A stretch of DNA of 64,000 bases from CAYMRL01 sp964473205 (GTDB taxonomy: Bacteria; Deinococcota; Deinococci; Deinococcales; Trueperaceae): contig CAYYOK010000006.1 of NCBI GenBank assembly GCA_964473205.1, positions 1 to 64,000 on the forward strand, in the 5' to 3' direction. Every line of letters starts with the position of its first letter. The first letter of the stretch is position 1. The translations under genes were made by a program, and so were the position numbers. The notes below the pieces were generated by a model. The model saw only the letters and a program-made list of their open reading frames with translations. It was not told the origin of the DNA and searched no databases. Below are positions 1 to 8,635 of this stretch, one piece after another.

Positions 1-679
1 TCGTCGAGGCGGCCGGCGGCGCGACACGGTCGCCCGCGCCCGGCCGGCCCGGTAGGCCGATCGGGCCTCTCTCGCCCGGAGGGCCGACCGGGCCCTCAGG
101 ACCTTCGGGTCCCGCAGGCCCGATGGGGCCCTCCGGACCCGGCGGCCCTCTCAGCTCGCCGCTCGCGACCCGAGCCAGCACGCTCTCGAGCTGGGCGGAG
201 AGCGCGTCGACGCGTTCGTAGAGGGCGCTCTCGCCGCAGACGATCTTCTCGTCGATGCGCTCGAGCGCGCGGCTGAGCAGCAGCGCCGACTGGTAGCCGC
301 TGAGGAAGTCCTCGCCGGCGAAGGTCTGATCCGGGAACGCCTCGCTGACGCCGAGCGCCGCGACGCGCGCGACGGCTCCCGCCGCCCAGTGATCGTCGGG
401 CACGTCGACGAAGGCCGAGGTCGAGACTCCGCCGTCTAGCAGAAGGTCAGGGCAACCCGTGGCGCGATCCGACCACTCGAGCAGGCGGTCGACGAGCAGC
501 GCGGCCTGGTAGCCCGTCAGGGTCCCCTCACCGAGGAAGGAGCCGTCGGGGAACGCGACGTCGACGCCCTTCTCGGTCAGGTCCCTGACAGCCGCCCTAC
601 CCCACTCACCGCTTCCGCTCTGCGACAGCCCGACCGCCAGGACCACCGCCGCGAGGACCATCCCAACCGCCCGCTTCAA
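1..679 (-). CDS. Secreted SLH-like/collagen-like protein, C-terminus cut by window edge
   Basis: The first 226 codons are visible; the gene runs off the left edge. I chose the TTG at 679 because GGGAGG lies 7-8 nt upstream and the product starts with a hydrophobic signal-like segment (residues 4-18). Two SLH-like repeats follow (about 26-68 and 90-142), with FPDGSF, DVPDDHW and LTGYQAALL motifs; the canonical TRAE motif reads TGYQ. A short helical linker leads to Gly-X-Y collagen-like repeats from about residue 179. It is a tandem paralogue of the gene at 879-2312. It is likely a cell-surface structural protein; its ligand is unknown. Confidence 0.75.
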   Translation of the reverse strand, partial: MKRAVGMVLAAVVLAVGLSQSGSGEWGRAAVRDLTEKGVDVAFPDGSFLGEGTLTGYQAALLVDRLLEWSDRATGCPDLLLDGGVSTSAFVDVPDDHWAAGAVARVAALGVSEAFPDQTFAGEDFLSGYQSALLLSRALERIDEKIVCGESALYERVDALSAQLESVLARVASGELRGPPGPEGPIGPAGPEGPEGPVGPPGERGPIGLPGRPGAGDRVAPPAAST

Positions 680-878
680 CTCGTAGCCTCCCTCGAGGAC
701 GCCACGGCGCGCTCAGGCGCGCCGCTTGGCGCCGGCCCCCGAAACGATGTTGGCGGCCCTGACCGGGCCGTGCAATGAGATTTGGCCCTCGTGGACCCCG
801 CGCCCGCGGTACGGCAGCGCGTTCGCGGCGACCATCACGCGGCCATCACCCGACCATCACTCGACCATCACCCGACCA
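680..878. other. Intergenic region between collagen-like paralogues
   Basis: This noncoding stretch separates the 3' end of the upstream collagen-like gene from the start of the downstream one. It holds an array of 11-bp tandem repeats near its upper end and the GGGAGG ribosome binding site of the downstream gene near 685. I see no RNA gene in it. Plus-strand reading frames across it are antisense shadows of the Gly-X-Y repeats. Confidence 0.6.
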
Positions 879-882
879 TCAC
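828..882. repeat. Five 11-bp tandem repeats
   Basis: Five consecutive 11-bp units with core CGACCATCAC occupy this interval, with one base change in the second unit (CGGCCATCAC) and variation at the first position. The last unit overlaps the TGA stop of the collagen-like gene at 879-881. Function is unknown; it may be a simple slippage repeat. Confidence 0.85.
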
Positions 883-2312
883 AGCGCGCTGGAGCCCGCC
901 TCCGTGGAGGCTGGCCCAGCGGCCATGTCGCAGGTGCGCTGCTGCGGGAGAACCGGAGCGATCGTCATCCCACCGAGGCCGATGAGGCAGTCGCACTCGC
1001 CCGGAGGTCCCGGCGGGCCTTCCGCGCCGGCGGGGCCCGCCGGACCGGCCGGACCAGCCGGACCGGTCGGACCAGGGTCGCCCTGATCACCCTGAGGACC
1101 TGCTGGACCAGCCGGCCCTGCAGGACCAGTGGCGCCGGGCGACCCCTGGGGACCCGGATCGCCCTGAGAACCTGCTGGGCCAGCCGGACCGGTCGGACCG
1201 GTCGGACCAGGGTCGCCCTGGTCACCCTGCTCGCCGCGCGGACCCATCGGTCCGGTCGGTCCTGCAGAACCCGTGGGGCCCGCGGGTCCGGGCGGACCGG
1301 CAGGACCCTGAGGACCGGCGGCGCCAGCGGCGCCCTGCTGGCCCGGCGCTCCGCGCGGACCTGCCTCACCGACCGGCCCGACGGGGCCGCGCGGCCCGAT
1401 GCAGTCGAGCACGGACACGACCTCGTCACCGTTCACGTCCTCGTCCGGGTCGGCGATGCCGTTCCCGTTGAGGTCCCAGCACATCAGGCCGTCCACACCC
1501 GCCGTTCCGGCAGGACCCGCCTCTCCGGCGGGACCGGCAGGGCCGGCGGGACCTACGGCACCGTCGGCACCTGGAGGGCCCGGAGGGCCCACAGGACCGA
1601 CAGGACCCGCGGCGCCAGCCAGACCTGTCTCACCGATCGGACCGGCGGGACCGGCAGGGCCGGCGGGGCCGATGGGACCCGCAGGACCCGCCTCACCGGC
1701 AGGACCCTGAGCTCCGGCGGGACCCTGCTCGCCCTGCGGGCCAGGAGGTCCCTCCGGACCGACCAGCCGGCCGGCGGCGACCTCAGCGCGCACGGCCGCC
1801 AGCTCCTGGCTCATCTCGCCCAGACGCTCTTGCATCGCGCGCGCGCCGCAGGCCGTCTTCGCGTCGACGACCTCGACAGCCAGCGCCAACAGCAGCGCGG
1901 TCTGATAGCCGGTGAGGAACTCGTCTCCGTTGAGCCTTCCGTCTGGGAACGCATCGCGCACGCCCAAAGCCGCTACGCGCGCAGCGGCCCCCGAGGCCCA
2001 GTGGCCGGCCGGGACGTCCGTGAACGCGAAGCCGTCGTCGGTAAGGCCGGTCATCGCATCGGTGCAGCCGGTGGCCGCGTCGACTCGCGCCAGCAGCCTG
2101 TCGACGAGCAGCGCGGCCTGGTAGCCGGTCACCGCCTCCTCGCTCAGGAACGAACCGTCAGGGAACGCCGTATCGACCTGCGCCTCACCGAGCTGTCGTA
2201 GCGCCGCCCTACCCCAGTCGTCGCCCGAGTCCTGGCCGAAACCGGCCGTCAGGGCGAGCAGGGCTGTCAGCGCGATCAGAGCTCTTCTCACATCACCACC
2301 TACCACTCCCAT
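879..2312 (-). CDS. Secreted SLH-like/collagen-like protein with EF-hand-like insert
   Basis: A 477-residue protein with a signal-like segment (about 10-24), two SLH-like repeats (about 33-75 and 97-150, motifs FPDGSF, DVPAGHW, VTGYQ and LTGYQ), a helical linker, then Gly-X-Y collagen-like sequence from residue 185 to near the C-terminus. The collagen region is interrupted by a Cys-bounded segment with DLNGNGIADPDED and DVNGDE, resembling EF-hand/dockerin calcium loops found in other bacterial collagen-like proteins. The ATG at 2312 is supported by a TAGAGT hexamer 8 nt upstream (leaderless type); GTG at 2291 with AGGTGG upstream is the alternative. Likely forms a surface-anchored triple-helical stalk. 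Confidence 0.85.
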   Translation of the reverse strand: MGVVGGDVRRALIALTALLALTAGFGQDSGDDWGRAALRQLGEAQVDTAFPDGSFLSEEAVTGYQAALLVDRLLARVDAATGCTDAMTGLTDDGFAFTDVPAGHWASGAAARVAALGVRDAFPDGRLNGDEFLTGYQTALLLALAVEVVDAKTACGARAMQERLGEMSQELAAVRAEVAAGRLVGPEGPPGPQGEQGPAGAQGPAGEAGPAGPIGPAGPAGPAGPIGETGLAGAAGPVGPVGPPGPPGADGAVGPAGPAGPAGEAGPAGTAGVDGLMCWDLNGNGIADPDEDVNGDEVVSVLDCIGPRGPVGPVGEAGPRGAPGQQGAAGAAGPQGPAGPPGPAGPTGSAGPTGPMGPRGEQGDQGDPGPTGPTGPAGPAGSQGDPGPQGSPGATGPAGPAGPAGPQGDQGDPGPTGPAGPAGPAGPAGAEGPPGPPGECDCLIGLGGMTIAPVLPQQRTCDMAAGPASTEAGSSAL

Positions 2313-2320
2313 GCCGGACC

Positions 2321-2326
2321 ACTCTA
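2321..2326 (-). promoter_or_regulatory. Leaderless -10 hexamer for collagen-like gene
   Basis: TAGAGT on the minus strand ends 8 nt before the ATG at 2312. This matches the TANNNT spacing seen before many starts in the window. No clear -35 box was identified. Confidence 0.5.
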
Positions 2327-2360
2327 GCGCGGCCCCCGATGTTGATAATGGGTACTGGAC

Positions 2361-4061
2361 GTGAGAGGCGCACTGGCCAGAACCGAGAACGCAGGGCAGA
2401 GGACGCTGCTCGGGTCGCTGTTAAGGCGGCTGCGGTGCATGCTGCTCGTCGCCTGTCTGGCCTCGGCGAGCGGCGCGCTAGCTCAGAGCCCTCTGCCGCC
2501 CGAGGCCGCCGAGGCGCTGAGCGAGGCTCAGCGGGCGGCCGCCGAGGCGATCGCGACCTACGAGCTTCACTACCCCGACCAGCCGCTGTGGCGCGCTGCG
2601 ATCGAGGCGGGCGAGCGCGCCAGGGCGCTGGCGCCGGGCCGCACCGAGCCGCTGCGGTTCCTCGCCCAGGCGTACGGCACGACCGGCTGGACCGCCCGCA
2701 CCTGGCAGGCGTGGCAGCAGTACATCGAGCTGGGCGGCACGCTCGACGCCCGCTCCAGACGGGACGCCGCCCAGACGGCGCTGACGCTGGGCTACCAAGC
2801 CTTCTCCGTCGGCGCGCTCGACAACGCCAGGAGCCTGCTCAGCGCCGCCAACGACCTCTCGCCTGGCGACCTGAGCACCGCGACCTACCTCGGCCAGACC
2901 GAGCTGGCGCTCGGCAACGCTCAGGCCGCAGCGCCTCTGCTGCGGATCGCGGTCGAGGTCTATCCGCAACTGCAGCCGCAGCTCGAGCGCGCGCAGCTCG
3001 GCGCCAACTACGGCCTGCCGGCCGCCGACGCCTACCTCGCCGCCGAGGCGAGCATGGCCGTCGGCAACGCCGCCGCGGCTCTTCCGCTGTACAACGAGGC
3101 GCTGGCGTCGGCACCGAACTTCACCGACGCGCTGCGAGGCGCCGCCGCGGCCCACGGCGCCCTGGGCCAGACCGAGCTGTCGAGAGCCCGCTGGGAGAGC
3201 CTCGCCGAGCTCGTGCCCGAGGACCCAGAGGTCATCGAGGTGCTCGCTCGCTTCCAGGCCGCCGACGACGCCGCGGCCGCCGCCGCCGCAGCCGCCGAGG
3301 CGGCGCAGGCTGCGATAGCCGCCGCAGAGCAGGCTGCGCAAGCGGCCGCCGCGCAGCAGGCAGAGGCGGCCGCGACCGCGCCAGCCGTCACTCTCCCGCC
3401 CGAGCCGCAGGTCGCGGTCACGCCGCCGCCTCAGACGCAGCCGGAACCCGAACCTCAGCCGGCGGAGCCGCCGCCCGGTCCCGTGGTGACGCAGCCGGAG
3501 CCGCCGGTCGAGCCAGAGCCGCCGCCCGCGGTCGTCGCGCCCCCGGCGGGTCCGGCGCTCGCGCTGCTCGACACGACGCTCTCGCCGCAAGCCCCGGCCG
3601 CCGGCGGCGACGGAGCGTTCACCTTCCTGGCCGCGCCCGCGGCCGCGGTGGGCAACTTGGACGAGCCCTTCGACTACGGCGCCGGAACGCTGCACCTGCG
3701 CGTCGAGGTCGTCGACAAGCCTACCGACGACCCGGTCCTGCTGCAGCTGTGCATGGTGCCCGACGACCTGATCACCGTCGCCCCGACCTGCAGCTCGCCC
3801 GCCAGCGTCAGGCTCACCGGAACGGGAGTCGTCACTGCGACCCAGAGCGTCACGGCGATGGAGGGGTCGAGCGCAGTCGACTGGTCGCAGGGCATGGCCC
3901 AGTTGATCGTAGTGCTCAGAGACACCAACGGCTTGCCCCTCGACCCGCGCTACGCCACGGACGAATCGGGCCGGCCGCTCGACGTCAGCACCTACTACCC
4001 TCTGACGTTCCGCATCAACGCCGTGCTGGTGCCGGCGGGAGGGGCTTTCGGCGGCTGGTAG
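2361..4061 (+). CDS. Secreted TPR-like protein with Ala-rich helix and Pro-rich linker
   Basis: A 566-residue protein. An N-terminal basic stretch (LLRRLR) precedes a hydrophobic signal segment ending near ALA at residues 40-42. Residues about 45-300 are helical, Ala/Leu-rich TPR-like repeats. A poly-Ala/Glu stretch follows (about 300-345), then a PEP/PPP-rich linker (about 350-400) and a C-terminal globular region (about 405-566). GATAAT lies 11 nt before the GTG at 2361; an internal ATG at 2436 would also keep the hydrophobic core of the signal. Family-level function is not recognised; it may be an envelope scaffold. The last codons AFGGW-stop belong to a repeat copied downstream. Confidence 0.8.
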   Translation: MRGALARTENAGQRTLLGSLLRRLRCMLLVACLASASGALAQSPLPPEAAEALSEAQRAAAEAIATYELHYPDQPLWRAAIEAGERARALAPGRTEPLRFLAQAYGTTGWTARTWQAWQQYIELGGTLDARSRRDAAQTALTLGYQAFSVGALDNARSLLSAANDLSPGDLSTATYLGQTELALGNAQAAAPLLRIAVEVYPQLQPQLERAQLGANYGLPAADAYLAAEASMAVGNAAAALPLYNEALASAPNFTDALRGAAAAHGALGQTELSRARWESLAELVPEDPEVIEVLARFQAADDAAAAAAAAAEAAQAAIAAAEQAAQAAAAQQAEAAATAPAVTLPPEPQVAVTPPPQTQPEPEPQPAEPPPGPVVTQPEPPVEPEPPPAVVAPPAGPALALLDTTLSPQAPAAGGDGAFTFLAAPAAAVGNLDEPFDYGAGTLHLRVEVVDKPTDDPVLLQLCMVPDDLITVAPTCSSPASVRLTGTGVVTATQSVTAMEGSSAVDWSQGMAQLIVVLRDTNGLPLDPRYATDESGRPLDVSTYYPLTFRINAVLVPAGGAFGGW

Positions 4062-4246
4062 GCGCGCGAGCCCCGCGCGCCTGGTGACCGCGCCTAGCGA
4101 GCGCTTTCGGCGGCTGGTAGGAGCGCGAGCCCCAGCGCGCCTGGCGACCGCGCCCAGCGAGGGCTTTCGGCGGCTGGTAGGCGCGCGAGCCCCCGCGCGC
4201 CTGGCGACCGCGCCCAGCGAGCGCTTTCGGCGGCTGGTAGGCGCGT
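4044..4246. repeat. 59-60 bp tandem repeat that includes a stop codon and a hairpin
   Basis: Three full units and a partial fourth start at 4044, 4103, 4163 and 4223, each opening with GCTTTCGGCGGCTGGTAG. The first unit is the coding end of the upstream gene, including its TAG stop. Units also carry an inverted repeat, for example AGGCGCGC at 4060-4067 pairing with GCGCGCCT at 4075-4082 across a 7-nt loop; the third unit is also perfectly paired and the second has one mismatch. It lies between convergent genes and could act as an iterated terminator, though no T-tract is present. Confidence 0.9.
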
Positions 4247-4258
4247 CTGGCTACCGGC

Positions 4259-5614
4259 TCAGCGCCCTATGCCGACGTAGTTGAGGCCGGCGGCGCGGAC
4301 CGCATGCGGCTGCAGCAGGTTGCGGGCATCGAGTATCAGGTCGCCTCGCATGCGCTCCCTGACGGCCTGCAGGTCGAGCTGGCGGTACTGCTGCCAGTCG
4401 GTGACGACCACCAGCGCGTCGCAGCCGTCCGCGAGCTCGAGCTCGTCGGTCGCGTACTCGACGGGCAGGTCGGGGAAGTGCTGCCTGGCGCCGGGCATGG
4501 CGACGGGGTCGTGGACCTTGACGATCGCGCCACGCTCCTTCAGGTACTGGACGAGCGTGAGGGCAGGCGCGTCGCGCAGGTCGTCGGTGTTGCCCTTGAA
4601 CGCCAGACCGAGCAGCCCGATGGTCGTGCCCCTCAGGACCTTGAGGTGCTGCTGCAGCTTCTCGACGACGTAGAGCCGCTGACGCTTGTTGACCTCGATC
4701 GCCGAGCTGACGATCGGCATCGAGTAGTCGTAGCCGCTGGCCAGCGCCAGCACCGCCGAGGTGTCCTTGCCGAAGCAGCTGCCGCCCCAGCCGATGCCGG
4801 CGTGCAGGAACTTGCCGCCGATGCGCGCGTCCAGGCCGATCGCCCTGGCGACCTCGGTGATGTCGGCGCCCACCCTCTCGGCGAGGCCGGAGAACTCGTT
4901 GATGAAGCTGATCTTCGAGGCGAGGAAGGCGTTGGCGGCGTACTTGGTCAGCTCGGCGCTGGTGGCCGAGGTCGTGATCAGCGGCGGCAGCTCGTAACGT
5001 TCAGGCCGCGGGGTGCCGGGAGGCGGCTCGAACGTCTGCTCGAGGATCGGTGCGTAGAGCTCGCGCAGGATGTTCGCGGCGCCGGGATCGTCCACCCCGA
5101 TGACGATCCTGTCCGGGTAGAGCGAGTCGTGCACGGCGCGTCCCTCGGCGAGGAACTCCGGGTTCGACGCCACCGAGACCTCGGCCTCGACGCCCCTGGT
5201 GGCCAGCGCGCGCGCGATGATCCCCTGCACGTGCCGCGCGCTGCCAACCGGCACCGTCGACTTGTTGACGACCACGAGCCGCGAGCCCGGCTGGATCAGC
5301 TCGGCGACCTCGCGCGCGGCCTGGTCGACGTACTGCAGGTCGGCGTCGCCGTTCTCCTTGGAGGGAGTGCCGACGGCGATCATCACGACCCCGGTGCCCG
5401 ACAGCGCCGGGATGTCGGTGCGGAAGGTGAGTCGCGGCTTGGCCGCCTGCAGGATGGCGGCGAGCCCATCCTCGAAGATCGTCGGCTGGCCGCTCTCCAG
5501 CCGGTCGACTATCTCCTGCTTCTTGTCGACGCAGGTCACGTCGTGACCCAGGTAGGCGAGGGCCACGCCGGTGGTGAGGCCGACGTAGCCGGTGCCGATG
5601 ATGGTGACTCTCAC
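4259..5614 (-). CDS. ugd: UDP-glucose 6-dehydrogenase
   Basis: A 451-residue member of the UDP-glucose/GDP-mannose dehydrogenase family, which oxidises UDP-glucose to UDP-glucuronate with two NAD+. Visible motifs are the Rossmann GTGYVGL near the N-terminus, NPEFLAEG in mid-protein, the catalytic-Cys motif GWGGSCFGKD and the C-terminal LAFKGNTDDLRDAP. Start is GTG 5614, which places the nucleotide-binding motif at residue 7 and has GAGGT upstream; a longer frame exists but lacks family sequence. It lies 23 nt downstream of the Wzc-type gene on the same strand, so it probably shares its transcript and supplies UDP-glucuronate for exopolysaccharide. Confidence 0.95.
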   Translation of the reverse strand: MRVTIIGTGYVGLTTGVALAYLGHDVTCVDKKQEIVDRLESGQPTIFEDGLAAILQAAKPRLTFRTDIPALSGTGVVMIAVGTPSKENGDADLQYVDQAAREVAELIQPGSRLVVVNKSTVPVGSARHVQGIIARALATRGVEAEVSVASNPEFLAEGRAVHDSLYPDRIVIGVDDPGAANILRELYAPILEQTFEPPPGTPRPERYELPPLITTSATSAELTKYAANAFLASKISFINEFSGLAERVGADITEVARAIGLDARIGGKFLHAGIGWGGSCFGKDTSAVLALASGYDYSMPIVSSAIEVNKRQRLYVVEKLQQHLKVLRGTTIGLLGLAFKGNTDDLRDAPALTLVQYLKERGAIVKVHDPVAMPGARQHFPDLPVEYATDELELADGCDALVVVTDWQQYRQLDLQAVRERMRGDLILDARNLLQPHAVRAAGLNYVGIGR

Positions 5615-5637
5615 TGCGGATGACCTCGCACTCTCGT

Positions 5638-7248
5638 TCAGCCGCGCCGGCCGGTGTTGCGCACGCTCACGCGCGCCTCGCTCTTGGGCGCGGACGGCGG
5701 CGGCTCGTTGTCGCTCGGTGCGCCGTAGCCGTAACCGTAGCTTGCCATGCCCTTGACCTGCGGCTCGGTGACCATCGTCGCCGCGATGCCCAGCAGCCTG
5801 ACCCCCATGCGCTCGAGCAGGTCGATCGTGGCCCTCACCGGGCGCCGGTCGGCGCGCCTCATGTTGACGGCCAGCAAGGTCCCAGTGCAGAAGGGAGCGA
5901 TGGACAGCGCGTCGGCGACGGCCAGCACCGGCGGGGAGTCGATGACGATCACGTCGTACTCCTGCGACCACAGCGCCACGCACGCGTCGAAGCCGCGGCC
6001 GAGCACCTCGGCGGCCTGCGAGGAGACCTGGAACGAAGGCACGATGTCGAGACGCTGCTTGCCGCCGAGCGGGATGCGCGCGACCATGTGCGCACCGTCG
6101 GGGTTCTGCAGGAAGTCGAGCAGGTCGGACGCCTGCCCGCGCCTGAGCCCGTACTCCTGGAAGAGCACCGGCTGCCGCAGGTCGGCGTCGACGAGCAGCG
6201 TGCGGTAGTCGTTGCGCGCGAAGCTCTCGGCGAGGTTGAGCGCCACGGCGGACTTGCCCTCGCCCATGTGACCGCTGGTGACCAGGATCACGCGGGTCTC
6301 GGCGTCGGCGGTCGCGAACAGCACGCCGGTGCGCAGGTAGCTGGCGGTTTCGCGCGGCAGGCGTCTCGTCGGCTTCGGCTGGCGCTGGAACTCGGCCAGG
6401 ATCGGCAGCCCGCTGACGGCCTGCAGCTCCGGCACCGAGGCGATGCGCGTGTCGAGCGTCTGCTTGAGGATCAGCGCGCCGTACGTGAGCGCGATGCCGG
6501 CCAGGGCGGCCAGGAGCGCGGTGGTGAGCGGGCGCGGAGCGACCGGCGCAGTGGGGGCGTTGGCGCCCTGCAGCACCTCGAGGCGACCGATCGCCGAGGC
6601 GCTCAGCGTCCTGGCGACGGCCACCGACTGCTGCTGCTGAGCCCTGAACGCGATGAGCACCTCGATCTCGGAGCTGCGCGACGCGTCGCCCAGCGCCTGC
6701 AGAGCCCTGATCTGCTCCGTCAGGGACGCGACCTGCTGCTCGAGCGAGGTCACGGCCTGGTTGATGCTGCGAGACGCGCGCTGCACGTCCCAGGTCACCA
6801 GCGCCTCGGCCACCGCGTTCGCGATGGCTGCCGAGCTGGCCGGCTGGCCGGACCTGGCGGTGACGGTGAGCAGCGATGAGGCGCCGGAGCTGGAGCCGCG
6901 CACACTGTAATCGCGGCGGAGGGCCCGCAGATCGGAGTCGCTGGCGTCGGGCGCGCCCATGAGGGTCAGCGCCATCGCGGTCACCTGGTCGCTGCGGGCG
7001 GCGGCCTCGTAGGCGCTGACGTCAAGCGCGGGCGCCGTGACCTGAGGGACGCCGAACGACCGCAGATCGGCGGTGGCCGAGGAGGCCAGGACCGTGGCCT
7101 GCGACTCGTACACGGGAGCCTGGCGCGCCGACCAGACGTACGCCAGGTACCCGATCGCGAGGGCAGCCAGCAACCCAGGAAGCAGCCCGCGTCGCAACAG
7201 ACGCAGCGCGTCGCCGACGGGGATGCTCAGGTCAGAGTTCATCATCAC
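5638..7248 (-). CDS. Wzc-type polysaccharide co-polymerase/tyrosine autokinase
   Basis: A 536-residue inner-membrane protein. It has TM1 near residues 22-41, a Wzz-like periplasmic region with coiled coil, TM2 near 250-275, and a cytoplasmic CpsD-like kinase domain: Walker A GHMGEGKS, Walker A' LLVDADLRQP and Walker B VIVIDSPP. The C-terminus carries a short Tyr cluster (YGYGYG), fewer tyrosines than enterobacterial Wzc. Bacterial tyrosine kinases of this type control capsule or exopolysaccharide chain length through tail phosphorylation. The GTG at 7248 is followed by two further in-frame ATG codons. It is divergent from the TolC-like gene at 7415. Confidence 0.93.
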   Translation of the reverse strand: MMMNSDLSIPVGDALRLLRRGLLPGLLAALAIGYLAYVWSARQAPVYESQATVLASSATADLRSFGVPQVTAPALDVSAYEAAARSDQVTAMALTLMGAPDASDSDLRALRRDYSVRGSSSGASSLLTVTARSGQPASSAAIANAVAEALVTWDVQRASRSINQAVTSLEQQVASLTEQIRALQALGDASRSSEIEVLIAFRAQQQQSVAVARTLSASAIGRLEVLQGANAPTAPVAPRPLTTALLAALAGIALTYGALILKQTLDTRIASVPELQAVSGLPILAEFQRQPKPTRRLPRETASYLRTGVLFATADAETRVILVTSGHMGEGKSAVALNLAESFARNDYRTLLVDADLRQPVLFQEYGLRRGQASDLLDFLQNPDGAHMVARIPLGGKQRLDIVPSFQVSSQAAEVLGRGFDACVALWSQEYDVIVIDSPPVLAVADALSIAPFCTGTLLAVNMRRADRRPVRATIDLLERMGVRLLGIAATMVTEPQVKGMASYGYGYGAPSDNEPPPSAPKSEARVSVRNTGRRG

Positions 7249-7345
7249 GGCTCTTCATCCGTCCGCTAACTGGTAACACACGGCCTGCGCGCGAGTCTCG
7301 ATAAAACGCACATGCGAGCGCTCATCTGCCACACCTAGCAGTATC

Positions 7346-7351
7346 TAGTGT
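7346..7351 (+). promoter_or_regulatory. TAGTGT -10-like hexamer in divergent region
   Basis: TAGTGT ends 6 nt before an in-frame GTG at 7358, the leaderless spacing. If used, the TolC-like protein would begin 19 codons earlier than the start chosen. The 166-bp divergent region 7249-7414 probably holds promoters for both directions; no clear minus-strand -10 stands out. Confidence 0.35.
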
Positions 7352-7414
7352 CCGCATGTGACCTTCCACCGAGAGTTCCGGCGGCCGGCGCCGCTACCCT
7401 GTGGCGAGGTGGTG

Positions 7415-8635
7415 ATGAGAACGCCAGCCCGCATAGCGCTACTGTGCCTGTTCGCACTGAGCGCGGCGCGAGCCAACGATCTGGAGGCGGCGTTGAGCGC
7501 TCGCTCGGCAGCGCTCGTCGGCCGCGAGGACGAGGCGGCGGAGGCTCGCGAGGCGCTGCTGTTGGCCGAGACGGGGACGTCGTTCAGCGCCAGCGTCTCG
7601 CCGTCGCTGACCCTCGAGCAGGACCTGGCCAGTGCGCGAGACGTCGAGTTCGACGCGGGCTTCTCGCTCGCCGGTCAGGTCGTCTACCGCTTCGACGCCA
7701 GGGCCATCGCGACGGCGCGCATCGGCGTGCTGCGCGCCGAAGCCCGCGCGCGTGCCCAGCACAGGACCGACGTCGAGCGCGCGCTCCTGGCCCTCAGCGC
7801 GCTCAGGCTGGCGCTGAGGTCGCTCGACGACGCTCGCGCGAGCGTCGAGGCCTTGGACGCCGGGCGCTCGGACGCCCAGGCCGAGGGCGGCGATCCGCTG
7901 GCGGAGATCGAAGCCCGCACCGCCGCTCTGGACCTCCGGCAGGCCGAGGAGGCCGTCAGGGTCCAACGTCAGACCCTGGCCGGGCTCGGTCTGGAAGGCC
8001 CCGGCTCGCTGGAGGAGATCTACCTGATCCTTCGGTCGAGCGACCCGGCCGGCCACCCGCAGGCGCAGCTCCTGCGTCAGCAGGTGGCGCAGGCGCGCGC
8101 CGGGTTGCGGCTGTCCGAGCTGGCGTTCGTACCGACCCTGGCTCTCACCGGTCGCTACGAGGAGAGCGGCGTGACGACGACGGCGCGCATGGCTCTGGCA
8201 GCCGGCCGCCCCGAGGTCAGTCTCGGGGTCGGCTACCGGGCCGACGACGACAGGGCTTGGAGCGTGGGCGTCGACGCGACCTTCCGCATCCGCGACTCCG
8301 ACCTGCGCGGCCTGGCCGCTGCCGAAGCGGCCGTGGCCGAGGCGGAGCGCGCGCTCGAGGAGTTCCTGGCAAGCCAGGGCGAGCGCGAGAGGGTCTCGCT
8401 CAACGTCGCTCAGATCGCGGAGGAGGCTTTCGCGATCTCGCTGTTGACGCTGGAGCTCGCGCGCCAGGCGGCGGCTGGCGCGGTCGGCGAGGTGGAGACG
8501 AGGCGGGCGTCTCAGGCTCTGAGACGTGCGGATGACGCGGCTGAGCGCGCGTGGCAGCGCTACGTTAGGGCAGTGGCAGATCACCTGGCCATCACCGAGG
8601 GTGAGTGGCGGGTTCGAGAGGTGGACGAACGATGA
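7415..8635 (+). CDS. TolC-like outer membrane efflux/export family protein
   Basis: A 406-residue secreted protein. The N-terminus (MRTPARIALL... ARA) is a classic signal peptide, cleaved before NDLEAAL. The rest alternates long Ala/Glu/Arg-rich helices with beta-prone segments such as FDAGFSLAGQVVYRF and VSLGVGYRAD, the helix-strand pattern of OMF/TolC proteins, though strict family motifs are weak. Start ATG 7415 follows GAGGTGGTG; GTG 7358 is an in-frame alternative behind a leaderless-type -10. Its position opposite a Wzc-type kinase and before sugar genes suggests a role in polysaccharide or lipid export. It ends in an ATGA overlap with the next gene. Confidence 0.65.
   Translation: MRTPARIALLCLFALSAARANDLEAALSARSAALVGREDEAAEAREALLLAETGTSFSASVSPSLTLEQDLASARDVEFDAGFSLAGQVVYRFDARAIATARIGVLRAEARARAQHRTDVERALLALSALRLALRSLDDARASVEALDAGRSDAQAEGGDPLAEIEARTAALDLRQAEEAVRVQRQTLAGLGLEGPGSLEEIYLILRSSDPAGHPQAQLLRQQVAQARAGLRLSELAFVPTLALTGRYEESGVTTTARMALAAGRPEVSLGVGYRADDDRAWSVGVDATFRIRDSDLRGLAAAEAAVAEAERALEEFLASQGERERVSLNVAQIAEEAFAISLLTLELARQAAAGAVGEVETRRASQALRRADDAAERAWQRYVRAVADHLAITEGEWRVREVDER

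Noticed and set aside
726..2201. Long plus-strand open frame opposite the collagen-like gene
   Set aside because: It is the antisense of Gly-X-Y repeats; low-complexity Arg/Thr/Gly composition, no start signals, and the minus strand has a signal peptide and domains.
4044..4246. Possible CRISPR array
   Set aside because: The 60-bp units are contiguous, without unique spacers, and there are no cas genes.
4084..4284. Small repetitive plus-strand frame (RFRRLVGARAPARLATAPSE repeats)
   Set aside because: It is produced by the 60-bp noncoding tandem repeat and runs into the ugd 3' end; no ribosome binding site.
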